The notes beneath the pieces were generated by a model. That model was not told where the DNA came from, did no database searches, and worked only from the letters and a program-made list of their open reading frames with translations. From the NCBI GenBank assembly GCA_945957405.1, contig CAMFLL010000020.1:1-40032 (forward strand): 40,032 nucleotides of DNA, read 5' to 3'. Numbering within the stretch: position 1 is the stretch's first letter; the number at the start of each line of letters is the position of its first letter. The translations under genes were made by a program, and so were the position numbers. Shown in pieces: positions 17,189 to 26,259 of this stretch. Origin of the DNA: an uncultured Mycolicibacterium sp. GTDB taxonomy: Bacteria > Actinomycetota > Actinomycetes > Mycobacteriales > Mycobacteriaceae.

Positions 17189-19796
17189 TCACGCCGGATC
17201 CGGCGGCCAGGCGGCGGATCGCGGCGGCGAACTGCTCGCGAACCGGTGCGCCTGAGAGCACCAGACCGACCATGGTCAACGAGCGGTGGGTGTGCCCGCG
17301 GGCGCTGATGTGCTGGGTGGGGACGCCGGCGGCGGACAGCGCGTCGGCGTAGGCGGCACCCTCGTCGTGCAGCACATCGAACTCGCAGGTCACCACGACG
17401 GCCGGCGGCAGGCCCGCCAGGTCCTGCGCGCGCAGCGGCGCCACGCGCGGGTCGGTGCGCTCGTGCGGCGGGGCGTACTGATCGAAGAACCAGTTCATCA
17501 GCGAGCTGTCCAGGTCATAGCCGTTGCCGTTCTCGAGATACGACCGGCGGCCGGTGTCGCAATCGGTCACCGGTGCCAGCAGTGCCTGACCGATCAGCGG
17601 CGGGCCCCCGGCGTCGCGCGCCAATTGGCAGACCACGGCGGCGATCCCGGCACCGGTGCTCCATCCGCCGACCAGCACCGCGCCGTGGCTGCCGCCCAGT
17701 GCGGTGGCATTGTCGGCGACCCAGCGCACCGCGGTCAGTCCGTCGTGGACGGCGGCGGGGAATGGGTGTTCGGGCGCGTGCCGGTAGTCCACCGACATGA
17801 CGATCACGTCGGCGCGCACGCACAGGTCGCGACACAGTGGGTCATCGGACCGCGCATCACCGAGAACCCAACCGCCACCGTGGAAATAGACGAGGATCGG
17901 ATGCGGTCCCGGCCCGGCGGGCCGGTACAGCCGGTAGCTCAGGTTGTCGGGGCCGCCCGGATCTTCACCGGCGCCGGGTAGCAGGCCGTCGATGACCTCG
18001 CCCACCGCAGGACCGGGTGGGAACAGGGCCATCGATCCGATGGCGGCGGCCCGCGCCTGGTGGGCGCCGAGCGATTCCAGCGGCGGCGCGTCGAGCGTGG
18101 CGATCTCCTGCAGCACCATCTGCACATCGGGCTGCAGCCGCCGCACCACACCGTCGGCGCACACCGTGCCGCCCGGCCCCGAGCGGATGAACCCGATGTG
18201 GTTGCGGTCCAGGACTTCCTCGCAGGTGAGGCGGTAGAAATCGACGCCTGCGGTATAGGGCATGAACACCCGCGGCTTGCCCGGGATGTTGGCGCCGCGG
18301 TACCAGGAGTCCGCGGCCGGGAACAACGTGAGGGCCGCACAGTCGGCGACGTGCTGCATCCACCCGGCCTCGGCGACCACGGTGGGTTCGATACGGTTGA
18401 AACCGTTGTCGCGCAAGCCCGTCACGAGCGCGGCGGTCAGGTCGACGTGCTGTTCGATCGAGACCGCCATGTTGGACAGCACCGACGGGCTGCCCGGCCC
18501 GGTGATGAAGAACAGGTTCGGAAACCCGGCAGTGGTCAAACCGAGATAGGTCGATGGCCCCCCGGCCCATTTCTCCCTGAGTACCGCACCGTCGCGCCCC
18601 TCGATGTCGATGTCGAGGAGCGCGCCGGTGACCGCGTCGAAGCCGGTCGCGTACACGATCGCGTCGAACACGAATGATTCTGTCCGCGTGTCTATCCCGG
18701 TCTCGGTCACCGTGCGCAACGGGTCACGGCGCAGGTCAACCAGGCGCACGTTGTCGCGGTTGAATGTGGCGTAGTAGTCGGTGTCGAGGCAGACGCGTTT
18801 GGCGCCGATCGGATACTGCGTCGGCGTCAAGAGCTCAGCGGTCGCCGGGTCGGTGACGGTGGCCCTGATCTTGTCGCGGAAGAACTCGGCCAGTTCGTTG
18901 TTGGCCGCCGGGTCACTCATCATGTCGTTGTAGACATTGAGCAGTTCCAGGAGCTCACCGAGCTGCCAGGCGCGCTCGTAACGTTGCCTGCGCTTCAGCG
19001 CCGAGTCGGCGAATGTCGAGGTCATGCTGCGTTCGACAGGAACACCGCCGAAGGACAGCCGGGCGGCCGCACGGTAGGCGGCCTCGTCGTCGAGTTGGGA
19101 GAGTTTTTCCGGTGACAGCGGGCCGTTGTGGGCCGGCAGTGAGAAGTTCGGCGTGCGCTGGAAGACCGTGAGGTGTTCGGCCTGTGCCGCGATGCGCGGA
19201 ATCGACTGGATGCCTGAGGATCCCGTGCCGACCACCGCAACGCGCCGACCGGTGAAGTCGACGTCGTGATGCGGCCATCGGCTGGTGAAATAGGTGTCAC
19301 CGGTGAACCGGCCGATACCCGCGATATCGGGATCCTTCGGGATGGACAGGCAACCGGTCGCCATCACGAGGTGCCGGCCGAGGACGGGCCCGCGGTCGGT
19401 GTCGACAGTCCACCGGGCCGCCTCGTCATCCCAACGGGCACCGATGACGCGGGTGCCGAACCGGATGTCGCGGCGCAGGTCGAACTTGTCGGCGACGTGC
19501 TCGAGGTACCGCAGGATCTCCGGCTGGGTGGCGTACTTCTCCGACCACGTCCAGTCCCGGCGCCAGTCGGGATCGAAGCTGTACATGTAGTCGACGCTCG
19601 GGATGTCCACCCGCGCACCGGGGTAGCGGTTCCAGTACCAGGTGCCGCCGATGTCGTCCCCGGACTCGAAGGCGCGCACCGTGAATCCGCACTCACGGAA
19701 CCGGTGGATCGCGTACAGGCCGGCGATGCCGGCTCCGACCACGACGACGTCGAGCCCGCTGTCGAATTCCGGGATGTCGTGCTGCTGTCCAGTCAT
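17151..19796 (-). CDS. Baeyer-Villiger-type monooxygenase fused to HSL-family alpha/beta hydrolase
   Basis: An 881-residue bifunctional protein. Residues 15-540 are a class B flavin monooxygenase: FAD motif GAGIAG (21-26), [24 protein letters not shown] motif GTGSSG (190-195) and [11 protein letters not shown]. Residues 600-865 are a hormone-sensitive-lipase-type hydrolase: HGGG (639-642), nucleophile elbow GWSTG (711-715, Ser713), probable acid Asp807 and histidine 835 or 837. One chain could thus oxidise a ketone to an ester and then cleave it. Oddly, the BVMO fingerprint reads [12 protein letters not shown] (164-175) with Phe170 where histidine is usual. ATG 19796 has a GGAGG site. It is the last gene of a four-gene operon, 70 bases after the dehydrogenase, and overlaps the Ddn-like gene convergently. 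Confidence 0.9.
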   Translation of the reverse strand: MTGQQHDIPEFDSGLDVVVVGAGIAGLYAIHRFRECGFTVRAFESGDDIGGTWYWNRYPGARVDIPSVDYMYSFDPDWRRDWTWSEKYATQPEILRYLEHVADKFDLRRDIRFGTRVIGARWDDEAARWTVDTDRGPVLGRHLVMATGCLSIPKDPDIAGIGRFTGDTYFTSRWPHHDVDFTGRRVAVVGTGSSGIQSIPRIAAQAEHLTVFQRTPNFSLPAHNGPLSPEKLSQLDDEAAYRAAARLSFGGVPVERSMTSTFADSALKRRQRYERAWQLGELLELLNVYNDMMSDPAANNELAEFFRDKIRATVTDPATAELLTPTQYPIGAKRVCLDTDYYATFNRDNVRLVDLRRDPLRTVTETGIDTRTESFVFDAIVYATGFDAVTGALLDIDIEGRDGAVLREKWAGGPSTYLGLTTAGFPNLFFITGPGSPSVLSNMAVSIEQHVDLTAALVTGLRDNGFNRIEPTVVAEAGWMQHVADCAALTLFPAADSWYRGANIPGKPRVFMPYTAGVDFYRLTCEEVLDRNHIGFIRSGPGGTVCADGVVRRLQPDVQMVLQEIATLDAPPLESLGAHQARAAAIGSMALFPPGPAVGEVIDGLLPGAGEDPGGPDNLSYRLYRPAGPGPHPILVYFHGGGWVLGDARSDDPLCRDLCVRADVIVMSVDYRHAPEHPFPAAVHDGLTAVRWVADNATALGGSHGAVLVGGWSTGAGIAAVVCQLARDAGGPPLIGQALLAPVTDCDTGRRSYLENGNGYDLDSSLMNWFFDQYAPPHERTDPRVAPLRAQDLAGLPPAVVVTCEFDVLHDEGAAYADALSAAGVPTQHISARGHTHRSLTMVGLVLSGAPVREQFAAAIRRLAAGSGVTSAGSASARTAR

Positions 19797-19866
19797 CTCG
19801 CCCCCCTCCACGATTATGTGGACAGCGGGGCGTTCTGGGTCGAGATTGGCCCGATGCGGACCGCTG

Positions 19867-20802
19867 TCAGTCGAGAATCGCGCGCAGACGCATGAGCTGT
19901 TCGTCTCGCCAGGCGACGCGCCTGTCCCAGTCGGCGAGGTCGAGAAGTTTGCGGCGCTGCTCCGTGGCGGCGGTGACCAGTTCGGCGGTCCATGGATCGT
20001 GTTGGCCGCGCTCGGCGCCCATCCGGGCGTACGCGGATCCCATCTTCTCGGCATGCGAGGCCAGGCCGCCGCGGGTGTTGAGATCCGCGGTCTCGAACGG
20101 GCCGATGATGCTCCACCGCCGGCCCAGCCCGCTGCGCATCACCTCGTCGATGTCCTCGACCGTCGCCACACCGTCCCGAAGCAGGCAGTACGCCTCGCGC
20201 AGCACGGCGCCCTGAAGCCGGTTGAAGATGAAACCCTCGACCTCGCGTCGCACCAGCACGGGGCGAAGTCCGGCGCCGCGGTACAGCGCCATCGCCCGCT
20301 CGGTGATGTCTGCCGCAGTCGCAGGCGAGGGCACCACCTCGATGACCGGAAGCAGGTACGGCGGATTGCCGGGGTGGCCGACCAGAACGCGGCGGGCGTC
20401 GTCGCCGAGCCCGGATGCCAGGGCACTGGGCACGATGGCGGACGTCGAACTGGCCAGGGGTACTTCGGCGCCGGTGAGGGCGGCCGCGTCACCCAGCAAC
20501 CGGACTTTGAGTTCGACGCGTTCCGGTGCGCACTCCTGGACGAAGTGCACCCCCGCGAGCGCGCCGGGCAGCGACGTGGTGAACCTGATGCGTGATTCGA
20601 TGATGTCCGTGGAATCGCCGAGCAGGTGATGGGTGGCCAGCTGTTCCAGTTGCCGCCGCAGATCGGCGTTGGCGCGGGTCAGTGCGTCGTCGGCGGGATC
20701 GTAGAGATGAACGCCGAATCCGTTCGACGCGAACAGCAGGGCGAAGGCGACGCCGATCGAACCGGCCCCCAGGACCGCGACGGCGTCGGGATGCTCGGTC
20801 AC
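19867..20802 (-). CDS. 3-hydroxyacyl-CoA dehydrogenase-family protein, lambda-crystallin/gulonate dehydrogenase-like
   Basis: A 311-residue NAD-dependent dehydrogenase with an N-terminal Rossmann domain (GAGSIG, 12-17) and the helical C-terminal 3HCDH domain ([23 protein letters not shown]). The catalytic block reads [18 protein letters not shown] with His143 and Glu155. The HPxNPPY form is that of lambda-crystallin, L-gulonate 3-dehydrogenase and carnitine dehydrogenase rather than of classical 3-hydroxybutyryl-CoA dehydrogenase (HFFNP), so the substrate may be a free hydroxy acid. The GTG start at 20802 overlaps the upstream alcohol dehydrogenase stop (GTGA). It belongs to the aldehyde dehydrogenase-led operon. 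Confidence 0.85.
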   Translation of the reverse strand: MTEHPDAVAVLGAGSIGVAFALLFASNGFGVHLYDPADDALTRANADLRRQLEQLATHHLLGDSTDIIESRIRFTTSLPGALAGVHFVQECAPERVELKVRLLGDAAALTGAEVPLASSTSAIVPSALASGLGDDARRVLVGHPGNPPYLLPVIEVVPSPATAADITERAMALYRGAGLRPVLVRREVEGFIFNRLQGAVLREAYCLLRDGVATVEDIDEVMRSGLGRRWSIIGPFETADLNTRGGLASHAEKMGSAYARMGAERGQHDPWTAELVTAATEQRRKLLDLADWDRRVAWRDEQLMRLRAILD

Positions 20803-22076
20803 AGGTCCCACCAGGATCGGTCGCCGGCGTAGCCGTGCTCGAGGATGGCCAACACCGAAGCGACGGTCAGCTCGCGCGGGTTGTTGGCCGTCAGGCGCGT
20901 GGCCTGCATCGCCTGTTCGGCGACGAAGGCGAAGTCGGTGGGGGAGAGCCCGAGGGTACGCAGGTCCAGCGGGGCGCCCAGCGCCCCGAGGATCTCCTCG
21001 ACCCGCTCGATGGCCCGATGCGCCTGAGCGACTTCGGAATCCGTCACCGATGCGACACCGAAGATCCGGCCGATCTCGGCGAACTCCGGAACCCGGGCCG
21101 GCAGGTTGTACCGCATCACCGAGGGCAGCAGGGCGCTGATCCCGAACCCGTGCGGGGTGTGTGTCAGATTGCCGATCGGCGACTGGATCGCGTGGGCGCC
21201 CGCGGTTCCCGCGGTGTTGATCGCCATCCCCGCGCAATACGCACCGAACAGGGTGTCCGATCGGGCCTGCAGATCAGCGGGTTGCGCCGCCACCGCGGGC
21301 AGTGCCGTGTTCAGCAGGGCCAGCCCGGTGCGCGCGTAGGTGTCGGCCAGCAGGTTCTTGCCGGCGTAGAGCTTGGTGGCGATGTCCTCGGCGGCCGGGT
21401 TCTTGGCCCGGCCGGTGAACGATTCGATGAGATGTGACAGGGCATCCGCGCCGGCGGCGGCGGTCAGCCCGGGCGGGCAGGTCAGTGTCAACTCGGGGTC
21501 GATCACCGCGGCATAGGCCTCCAGATGCGGACTGGCGACGCCGACCTTCATCCCCTTGTCCTCGTCGAATATCACCGAGATGCAGGTGACTTCGGCGCCG
21601 GTGCCACCGGTGGTGGGCACTGTGATCACCGGACAACCGGGTGCGGGTACCACGAATTCGCCGTAGTAGTCGCGCACATCGCCGCCGTTGGCCAGCACCA
21701 CGGCGGCGACCTTGGCCAGGTCCATGCAGGACCCGCCGCCGATGCCGATGATGGCGTCGACCGCGACACCGCCGAAGCGTTCGGTGATGTCGACGACGTT
21801 GCGTCGCGGTAGGTCGGGTTCGGTGTGCGCGTAGGTGCTCACCGAAACACCTTGGGCGGCAACGCTGTCGACGAGATCGAGGAATTCGGGGGTGGTGGCC
21901 ATCCTGGCATCGGTGACCATCAGGACATGGCCGGCGATCCCGGCGACCAGGTGCGGGATCTGCCGACGCTGCCCGGGTCCGAAGAGGACGGTGGCCGGCT
22001 GGCGCAACAGGCCGAGGCCGAGGTCGTTGACGGTGCGCTTGGCGGGTGGGATCACAACGCGTTCGGTGGTGGTCAT
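20799..22076 (-). CDS. Iron-containing (group III) alcohol dehydrogenase
   Basis: A 425-residue NAD(P)-dependent alcohol dehydrogenase of the metal-dependent group III. The nucleotide motif GIGGGSCMDLAK (111-122) and the metal ligands Asp211, His215, His295 and His309 are all present with the usual spacings (DALSH; AHAIQSPIG; PHG). Expected reaction: oxidation of a primary or secondary alcohol, here perhaps an omega-hydroxy acid released by the BVMO and hydrolase. It overlaps both neighbours by 4 bases (ATGA with the aldehyde dehydrogenase, GTGA with the next gene), so the three are tightly coupled. Length is ordinary for the family. Confidence 0.92.
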   Translation of the reverse strand: MTTTERVVIPPAKRTVNDLGLGLLRQPATVLFGPGQRRQIPHLVAGIAGHVLMVTDARMATTPEFLDLVDSVAAQGVSVSTYAHTEPDLPRRNVVDITERFGGVAVDAIIGIGGGSCMDLAKVAAVVLANGGDVRDYYGEFVVPAPGCPVITVPTTGGTGAEVTCISVIFDEDKGMKVGVASPHLEAYAAVIDPELTLTCPPGLTAAAGADALSHLIESFTGRAKNPAAEDIATKLYAGKNLLADTYARTGLALLNTALPAVAAQPADLQARSDTLFGAYCAGMAINTAGTAGAHAIQSPIGNLTHTPHGFGISALLPSVMRYNLPARVPEFAEIGRIFGVASVTDSEVAQAHRAIERVEEILGALGAPLDLRTLGLSPTDFAFVAEQAMQATRLTANNPRELTVASVLAILEHGYAGDRSWWDL

Positions 22077-23578
22077 GCCAGTCCTTCTTCGGTGTTCACG
22101 GTGACGGCGAGGTATTTGGGCTCCAGATAGTCGTAGATGGCGTCGTGGCCGCCTTCGCGGCCCAGCCCGGAGTCCTTGATGCCGCCGAACGCCGCGGCGG
22201 GATCGGCCATGATGCCCCGGTTGATGCCGACCATGCCGAATTCGAGGTGTTCGCCGATGCTCAGCGCCCGCGACAGGTCGCGGGTGAACACGTAGGCGGC
22301 CAGGCCGTACCGGGTGTCGTTGGCGAATTCGACGGCATCGGCGGTCGAGTTGGCCTGGTAGATGGTGGCCACCGGGGCGAACAACTCCCGGCTGCACAGT
22401 TCCGCGGGCCTGCCGTGCATGCGGAAAACCGTCGGCGCGAAGAAGTATCCCGGACCGGGCAACGCGGAACCACCGGTCAGCAGTTCACCGCCGACACCGT
22501 GCAGCATCTCGATCAGGCCGGTGACACCGTCGCGCTGGCGCGCCGAGATCATCGGACCGATATCGGTGCCGTCCTCGAAACCGTTGCCCACGGTGAGCGT
22601 CTCGGTCAGGGCCACGAACCTCGCGATGAACTCCTCGGCGATGGCAGGCGTGACGATGATCCGGTTGGCCGCCACACAGGCCTGGCCGGCATTGCGGAAT
22701 TTGCACAGCACCGCCTGCTGAGCCGCGAGCTCGACGTCGGCATCGTCGAGCACGATGAAGGGCCCGTCACCACCGAGTTCCATTGACGCGTGGACGATGC
22801 CGGGGGCGGCCTGGGCCAGCAGGGTCGAACCCACACCCGTGGAACCGGTGAAGCTGACCTTGCGCAGCCGCGGATCAGCCATCAGTTGCGCCGACACATC
22901 GGCCGACGACGTGGTGTGGATCAGGTTCACCACACCGTCGGGAAAACCGGCCTCGCGCAACGTCTCCACGAACAGCGCACACGTCAGCGGTGTCTCTTTG
23001 GCGGATTTCACCACCACGGGGCAGCCCGCGGCCAGCGCGGCACCGGCCTTGCGGGCGATCATCAGCATGGGGAAGTTCCACGGCGTGATCAACAGTGCGG
23101 GCCCGACCGGCGCATGGGTGGTCACCACCCGGTAGCCGCCGTGCGAAGCCGGGGCGTAGGTGCCGTGCAGATGGGCGATCTGTTCGGTGTACCAGAGGAA
23201 GAACTCGGCCGAGAGCGCGAATTCGGCACGGGATTCGGCCAGCGGTTTACCGCTCTCGGCAGTCATCACCTCGGCGAAGATGTCGCCTTTGGCGGTCAGC
23301 AGACGGTGCGCATGAGCAAACAGGGCGGCGCGGGCCCGTGGTGTCACATGCCGCCAGGCCGACCGGGCGCGGTGGGCCGCGTCGAGGGCATCCAGGGCGT
23401 CGGACGCTGACCCGTCAGCCACTGCTGCGATTGCCGCGCCGGTCGCGGGGTCGACGACAGTGAAGTCGGTTTCGGTTGCGCGCCAACGGCCGTCGATGAA
23501 CAATCCGGTGGGTATGCGGTGGCCGCGAATGGCGGCGGTGGGAGCAGGGGCCGCGTCGGCGGTCAGCGTGGTCGTCAT
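22073..23578 (-). CDS. Aldehyde dehydrogenase, first gene of the BVMO-hydrolase operon
   Basis: A 501-residue NAD(P)-dependent aldehyde dehydrogenase. The active site is complete: Asn168 in ITPWNFP, Lys191 in VVVKSAKETP, nucleotide motif FTGSTGVG (243-250), general base Glu267 in SMELGGDGP and nucleophile Cys301 in RNAGQACVAANR. It resembles succinate-semialdehyde dehydrogenases, which fits oxidation of a semialdehyde acid made by the adjacent alcohol dehydrogenase. ATG 23578 is supported by a TAGCGT -10 box 7 bases upstream (leaderless); the longer ORF from 23608 would run through it. It diverges from the AcoR-type activator at 23774. Confidence 0.92.
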   Translation of the reverse strand: MTTTLTADAAPAPTAAIRGHRIPTGLFIDGRWRATETDFTVVDPATGAAIAAVADGSASDALDALDAAHRARSAWRHVTPRARAALFAHAHRLLTAKGDIFAEVMTAESGKPLAESRAEFALSAEFFLWYTEQIAHLHGTYAPASHGGYRVVTTHAPVGPALLITPWNFPMLMIARKAGAALAAGCPVVVKSAKETPLTCALFVETLREAGFPDGVVNLIHTTSSADVSAQLMADPRLRKVSFTGSTGVGSTLLAQAAPGIVHASMELGGDGPFIVLDDADVELAAQQAVLCKFRNAGQACVAANRIIVTPAIAEEFIARFVALTETLTVGNGFEDGTDIGPMISARQRDGVTGLIEMLHGVGGELLTGGSALPGPGYFFAPTVFRMHGRPAELCSRELFAPVATIYQANSTADAVEFANDTRYGLAAYVFTRDLSRALSIGEHLEFGMVGINRGIMADPAAAFGGIKDSGLGREGGHDAIYDYLEPKYLAVTVNTEEGLA

Positions 23579-23585
23579 GAACCAC

Positions 23586-23606
23586 ACGCTAGGACCGATG
23601 CGGTCC
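23586..23606 (-). promoter_or_regulatory. Leaderless promoter of the aldehyde dehydrogenase operon with embedded dyad
   Basis: On the minus strand TAGCGT (23591 to 23586) lies 7 bases before the ATG at 23578, the leaderless geometry. Directly upstream, GGACCG (23592-23597) and CGGTCC (23601-23606) form a perfect inverted repeat around ATG. A protein bound to the dyad would overlap the -10/-35 spacer. Confidence 0.5.
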
Positions 23607-23616
23607 ACGTCACCCC

Positions 23617-23660
23617 GGTGAGTCTTTTTGAGACAGTTGACGCATGCGATGAGTCCTTTG
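23617..23660. promoter_or_regulatory. Direct repeats in the divergent activator/operon region
   Basis: GGTGAGTCTTTTT (23617-23629) and GATGAGTCCTTTG (23648-23660) share 10 of 13 bases and are 31 bp apart, about three helical turns. Such phasing is common for activator binding sites. They lie 39-82 bases upstream of the aldehyde dehydrogenase start. Function is inferred only. Confidence 0.35.
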
Positions 23661-23709
23661 GGCCATCCGGTGTCGCGGAGCGGTTACAGTGACGACTGTG
23701 ATCCGGATC

Positions 23710-23722
23710 GCACCGTCGGTGC
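23710..23722. promoter_or_regulatory. Palindrome GCACCG-T-CGGTGC upstream of the activator gene
   Basis: A perfect 6+1+6 dyad 51 bases before the activator start. It resembles the GCACC/GGTGC half-sites used by some Fis-type helix-turn-helix activators and may be an autoregulatory site. A GCACC/GGTGC dyad with wider spacing is found in the other divergent region at 26307-26329. Confidence 0.35.
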
Positions 23723-23773
23723 CCGGACGCGATGTATTTGTGGGTACTTGCGGTCCCCCTAAGGAGCAACGGA

Positions 23774-25495
23774 GTGTCGACACAGCGCGGTACGCCGCGC
23801 ATCGAGGACATGCGGGCGCAGTTCCTGACTGCGGCAGACCCGGGTCAGGCGGTACCCGCCGACCTCCTGCAGTCCTGGCTCCGATCCAAGGAGGCGCTCG
23901 GCGTCCCGGCAAACGTTCGTGATGTGCCGCGGGTCGACGAGGATCTGCTCGACAGCCACCTGCTCGAGATGTTCCAGGCCCCGATGGCGCGCGTCGCCGA
24001 GGATCTGGACGGATCCGGAATGGGACTGCTCCTGGCCGACGCTCAGGGCCGCATCCTGCAGCGATGGTCACATGACAACGCCGCGATGAATTATCTCGAC
24101 CGGATCGGCACGGTGCGGGGTGCGGTGCTCTCCGAAGACGCCGTCGGCACCAATGGTGTCGGCACGGTGATCGCGGCCGGCAAAAGTGTCCAGATCGCGG
24201 GACCGGAGCATTTCGCCGATTTCTACCAGCAGGCGCTGTGCACCGGAGCGCCCGTGTGGCACCCGATCACGGGCAAACTCGTCGCTGTCGTCACGGTGTC
24301 GACCACCATCGGTGAGCGCAGTGGACTGTTGTTACCCCTGACCAACTCGGTGGCAGGCCAACTGGAGCAGCATGTTCTCGACGTCGCCCAACCGGGCGCC
24401 AGGGCGATGCTGGCGGCGTTCCTGGAGAAATCGGCAAGGCATGCCGGCCCGGTGGTGGCGTTCGGCCCGGACGGGTTGACCATGCGCAGTCAACGCGCCG
24501 GTGATCTGACCCAGACCGATGTGGACATGCTCGGTCACCTGTGCGCAGGGATGCGCCGCAGTGCGCAGGTCAGCGCCGAGTTGTCGATCGGCACCGTGCT
24601 GGTCGACGTCACCGCGCTCGACGGCAAAGCCGGTATCGTCGCCGCGTTGTCACCGGTCTCGCGCGTCACCGGCCACCGCGTCGGTGCGGCGTCGACCGGC
24701 CTGGTCGGGCAGTCGAAATCGTGGCAGGCCGTCGCTCATCACGTCAGCCGCCGGATCGCGGCCCGCCAGTCGCTGCTGATCGCGGGAGAGGCCGGCACCG
24801 GCAAGACATCGCTGGCGCTGGGCCGGCCCTATGTGCCAGGGGCCGATGTCGACGGTGCGGTGATCATGCATGCCGCCGAACGTCAGATCACCTCCGACCG
24901 GGAATGGCTGGGCCGGCTCGCCGAGGCGATGACCGGTTCGGCGCCGGTGATCGTCCGGGGCGCCGAACTCCTGTCGGATCAACTCGTGGCGTTGCGCACG
25001 GTGATCGAGTCGCACGCCGGCCGTTCTCCACTGATCCTCACCATGACCACGTCGTCGCTCGAGCAGGCACAGGGCGTGGCGGCCAGGGCCGGGGTGCCGG
25101 TCCAGTGGGTGCCACCACTTCGTGAGCGCGCCGCCGATATCGCGGTGGTGTGGAATTCGTTTGCGGCGCAACGTGCACCGGGCCTGCGTCTCCTGTTGGG
25201 CGACGACGCCCGGCGCGCGCTCGAGGCCGCGGCCTGGCCGTGTAACCTCACCGAGCTCCGGACCGTCGTCGACCATGTGATCGGCACCGGTAAGCGCGGG
25301 CTGATCCGCGTCGAGGACCTCCCCGACGGTGTGCGCGGACGACGCGCCTGGTCGATGATCGAACGAACGGAGATGGAGACGATCCGCCGGGCTCTGCAGG
25401 AAACCGGCGGAAACCGTTCGCGCGCAGCCGAACTGCTGGGTGTGTCACGGGCGACCATCCACCGCAAGATGAAGGCGTACGGCATCGCCGGCTGA
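23774..25495 (+). CDS. AcoR/NtrC-type activator with degenerate AAA+ domain
   Basis: A 573-residue regulator. Residues 30-205 hold an AcoR-type GAF sensor (GAVLSEDAVGTNGVGTVIAAGKSVQIAGPEHF is characteristic). Residues 310-520 are an AAA+ remnant: Walker A GEAGTGKT (338-345) is intact, but the GAFTGA sigma-54 contact loop is absent and the Walker B position reads VIVRGAELL instead of the usual LFLDEIGEL, so both acidic residues are lost. Residues 540-570 are a Fis-type helix-turn-helix (NRSRAAELLGVSRATIHRKMKAYG). GTG 23774 has AAGGAG at 7 bases. It diverges from the aldehyde dehydrogenase operon and probably controls it, and perhaps the 26445 operon. Relatives in actinobacteria (such as MimR) control ketone or propane oxidation genes. 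Confidence 0.88.
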   Translation: MSTQRGTPRIEDMRAQFLTAADPGQAVPADLLQSWLRSKEALGVPANVRDVPRVDEDLLDSHLLEMFQAPMARVAEDLDGSGMGLLLADAQGRILQRWSHDNAAMNYLDRIGTVRGAVLSEDAVGTNGVGTVIAAGKSVQIAGPEHFADFYQQALCTGAPVWHPITGKLVAVVTVSTTIGERSGLLLPLTNSVAGQLEQHVLDVAQPGARAMLAAFLEKSARHAGPVVAFGPDGLTMRSQRAGDLTQTDVDMLGHLCAGMRRSAQVSAELSIGTVLVDVTALDGKAGIVAALSPVSRVTGHRVGAASTGLVGQSKSWQAVAHHVSRRIAARQSLLIAGEAGTGKTSLALGRPYVPGADVDGAVIMHAAERQITSDREWLGRLAEAMTGSAPVIVRGAELLSDQLVALRTVIESHAGRSPLILTMTTSSLEQAQGVAARAGVPVQWVPPLRERAADIAVVWNSFAAQRAPGLRLLLGDDARRALEAAAWPCNLTELRTVVDHVIGTGKRGLIRVEDLPDGVRGRRAWSMIERTEMETIRRALQETGGNRSRAAELLGVSRATIHRKMKAYGIAG

Positions 25496-25503
25496 CCGGG
25501 GCG

Positions 25504-26235
25504 CTACTGCGCCAGGTACCCGCCGTCGATCACCAGCTCGGACCCGGTGACGAAGCTGGCCTCGTCAGACGCGAGGAACACCACACCGTTGGCGATCTCG
25601 TCCGGCGTCCCCGGGCGTCCCATGGGGGTCTGGCTGACCACGAACTCGTTGATGGCCGGGTCCTGGGCGTCGGTCAGCGGGGTTCGGATGAAGCCCGGGT
25701 GGACCGAGTTCACCCGGATGTTGTCGCCGGCGTAGCTGATCGCGGCACTCTTGGACATGTTGCGGACTGCGCCCTTGGTGGCGTGGTATGCGTGTGCGCC
25801 GGCCACGGCGGCCGAACCCCAGATCGACGAGATGTTGATGATCGATCCGCTGTGGCGATCGATCATGTGTGGGATCACCGCGCGCATCCCCAGCCAGGTG
25901 CCGGTCTGGTTGGTGGCCACCACGCGCTCCCAGTCGGCCAGCGTCAGGTCGTGCAGCGACTGGTAGGCGATGATGCCCGCGTTGTTGGCCAGCACATCGA
26001 TCCGGCCGTGCAGCGCAACGATTTCGGCGATCACCTCCGACCAGTCGTCCTCCTTGGCGACGTCGAGTTGCCGGTAGGCGATACCGGCCGACCGGGGCCC
26101 GAACGACTCGTCGGTCTTGGACCGGCCGGTGGCGTAGGTGATGGCACCTTCGCGGGCGAACGCCTCGGCGATCGCATGCCCGATACCGCGTGCGGCACCG
26201 GTGACGATCGCGACTTTTCCATCCAGACGGTTCAT
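25504..26235 (-). CDS. SDR-family alcohol dehydrogenase
   Basis: A 243-residue classical short-chain dehydrogenase. The cofactor motif TGAARGIG (12-19), the NNAG structural motif (84-87), catalytic Ser137, Tyr150 and Lys154 (YHATK) and the C-terminal ITGSELVIDGG-like end are all present. It is of the size and type of cyclohexanol, cyclopentanol or hydroxysteroid dehydrogenases, and its divergence from a hydrolase-BVMO operon suggests it makes the ketone used by the BVMO. The ATG at 26235 has GAAAGG upstream. It is convergent with the activator gene, 8 bases apart. Confidence 0.9.
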   Translation of the reverse strand: MNRLDGKVAIVTGAARGIGHAIAEAFAREGAITYATGRSKTDESFGPRSAGIAYRQLDVAKEDDWSEVIAEIVALHGRIDVLANNAGIIAYQSLHDLTLADWERVVATNQTGTWLGMRAVIPHMIDRHSGSIINISSIWGSAAVAGAHAYHATKGAVRNMSKSAAISYAGDNIRVNSVHPGFIRTPLTDAQDPAINEFVVSQTPMGRPGTPDEIANGVVFLASDEASFVTGSELVIDGGYLAQ

Positions 26236-26259
26236 CGTCGGGCCTTTCTCTTCGAGTCG

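Noticed and set aside
17151..19796. Frameshift or missed stop joining two genes in the BVMO-hydrolase ORF
   Set aside because: The linker (540-600) is an open, in-frame coding stretch with normal codon use and both domains are complete, so a genuine fusion is the simpler reading.
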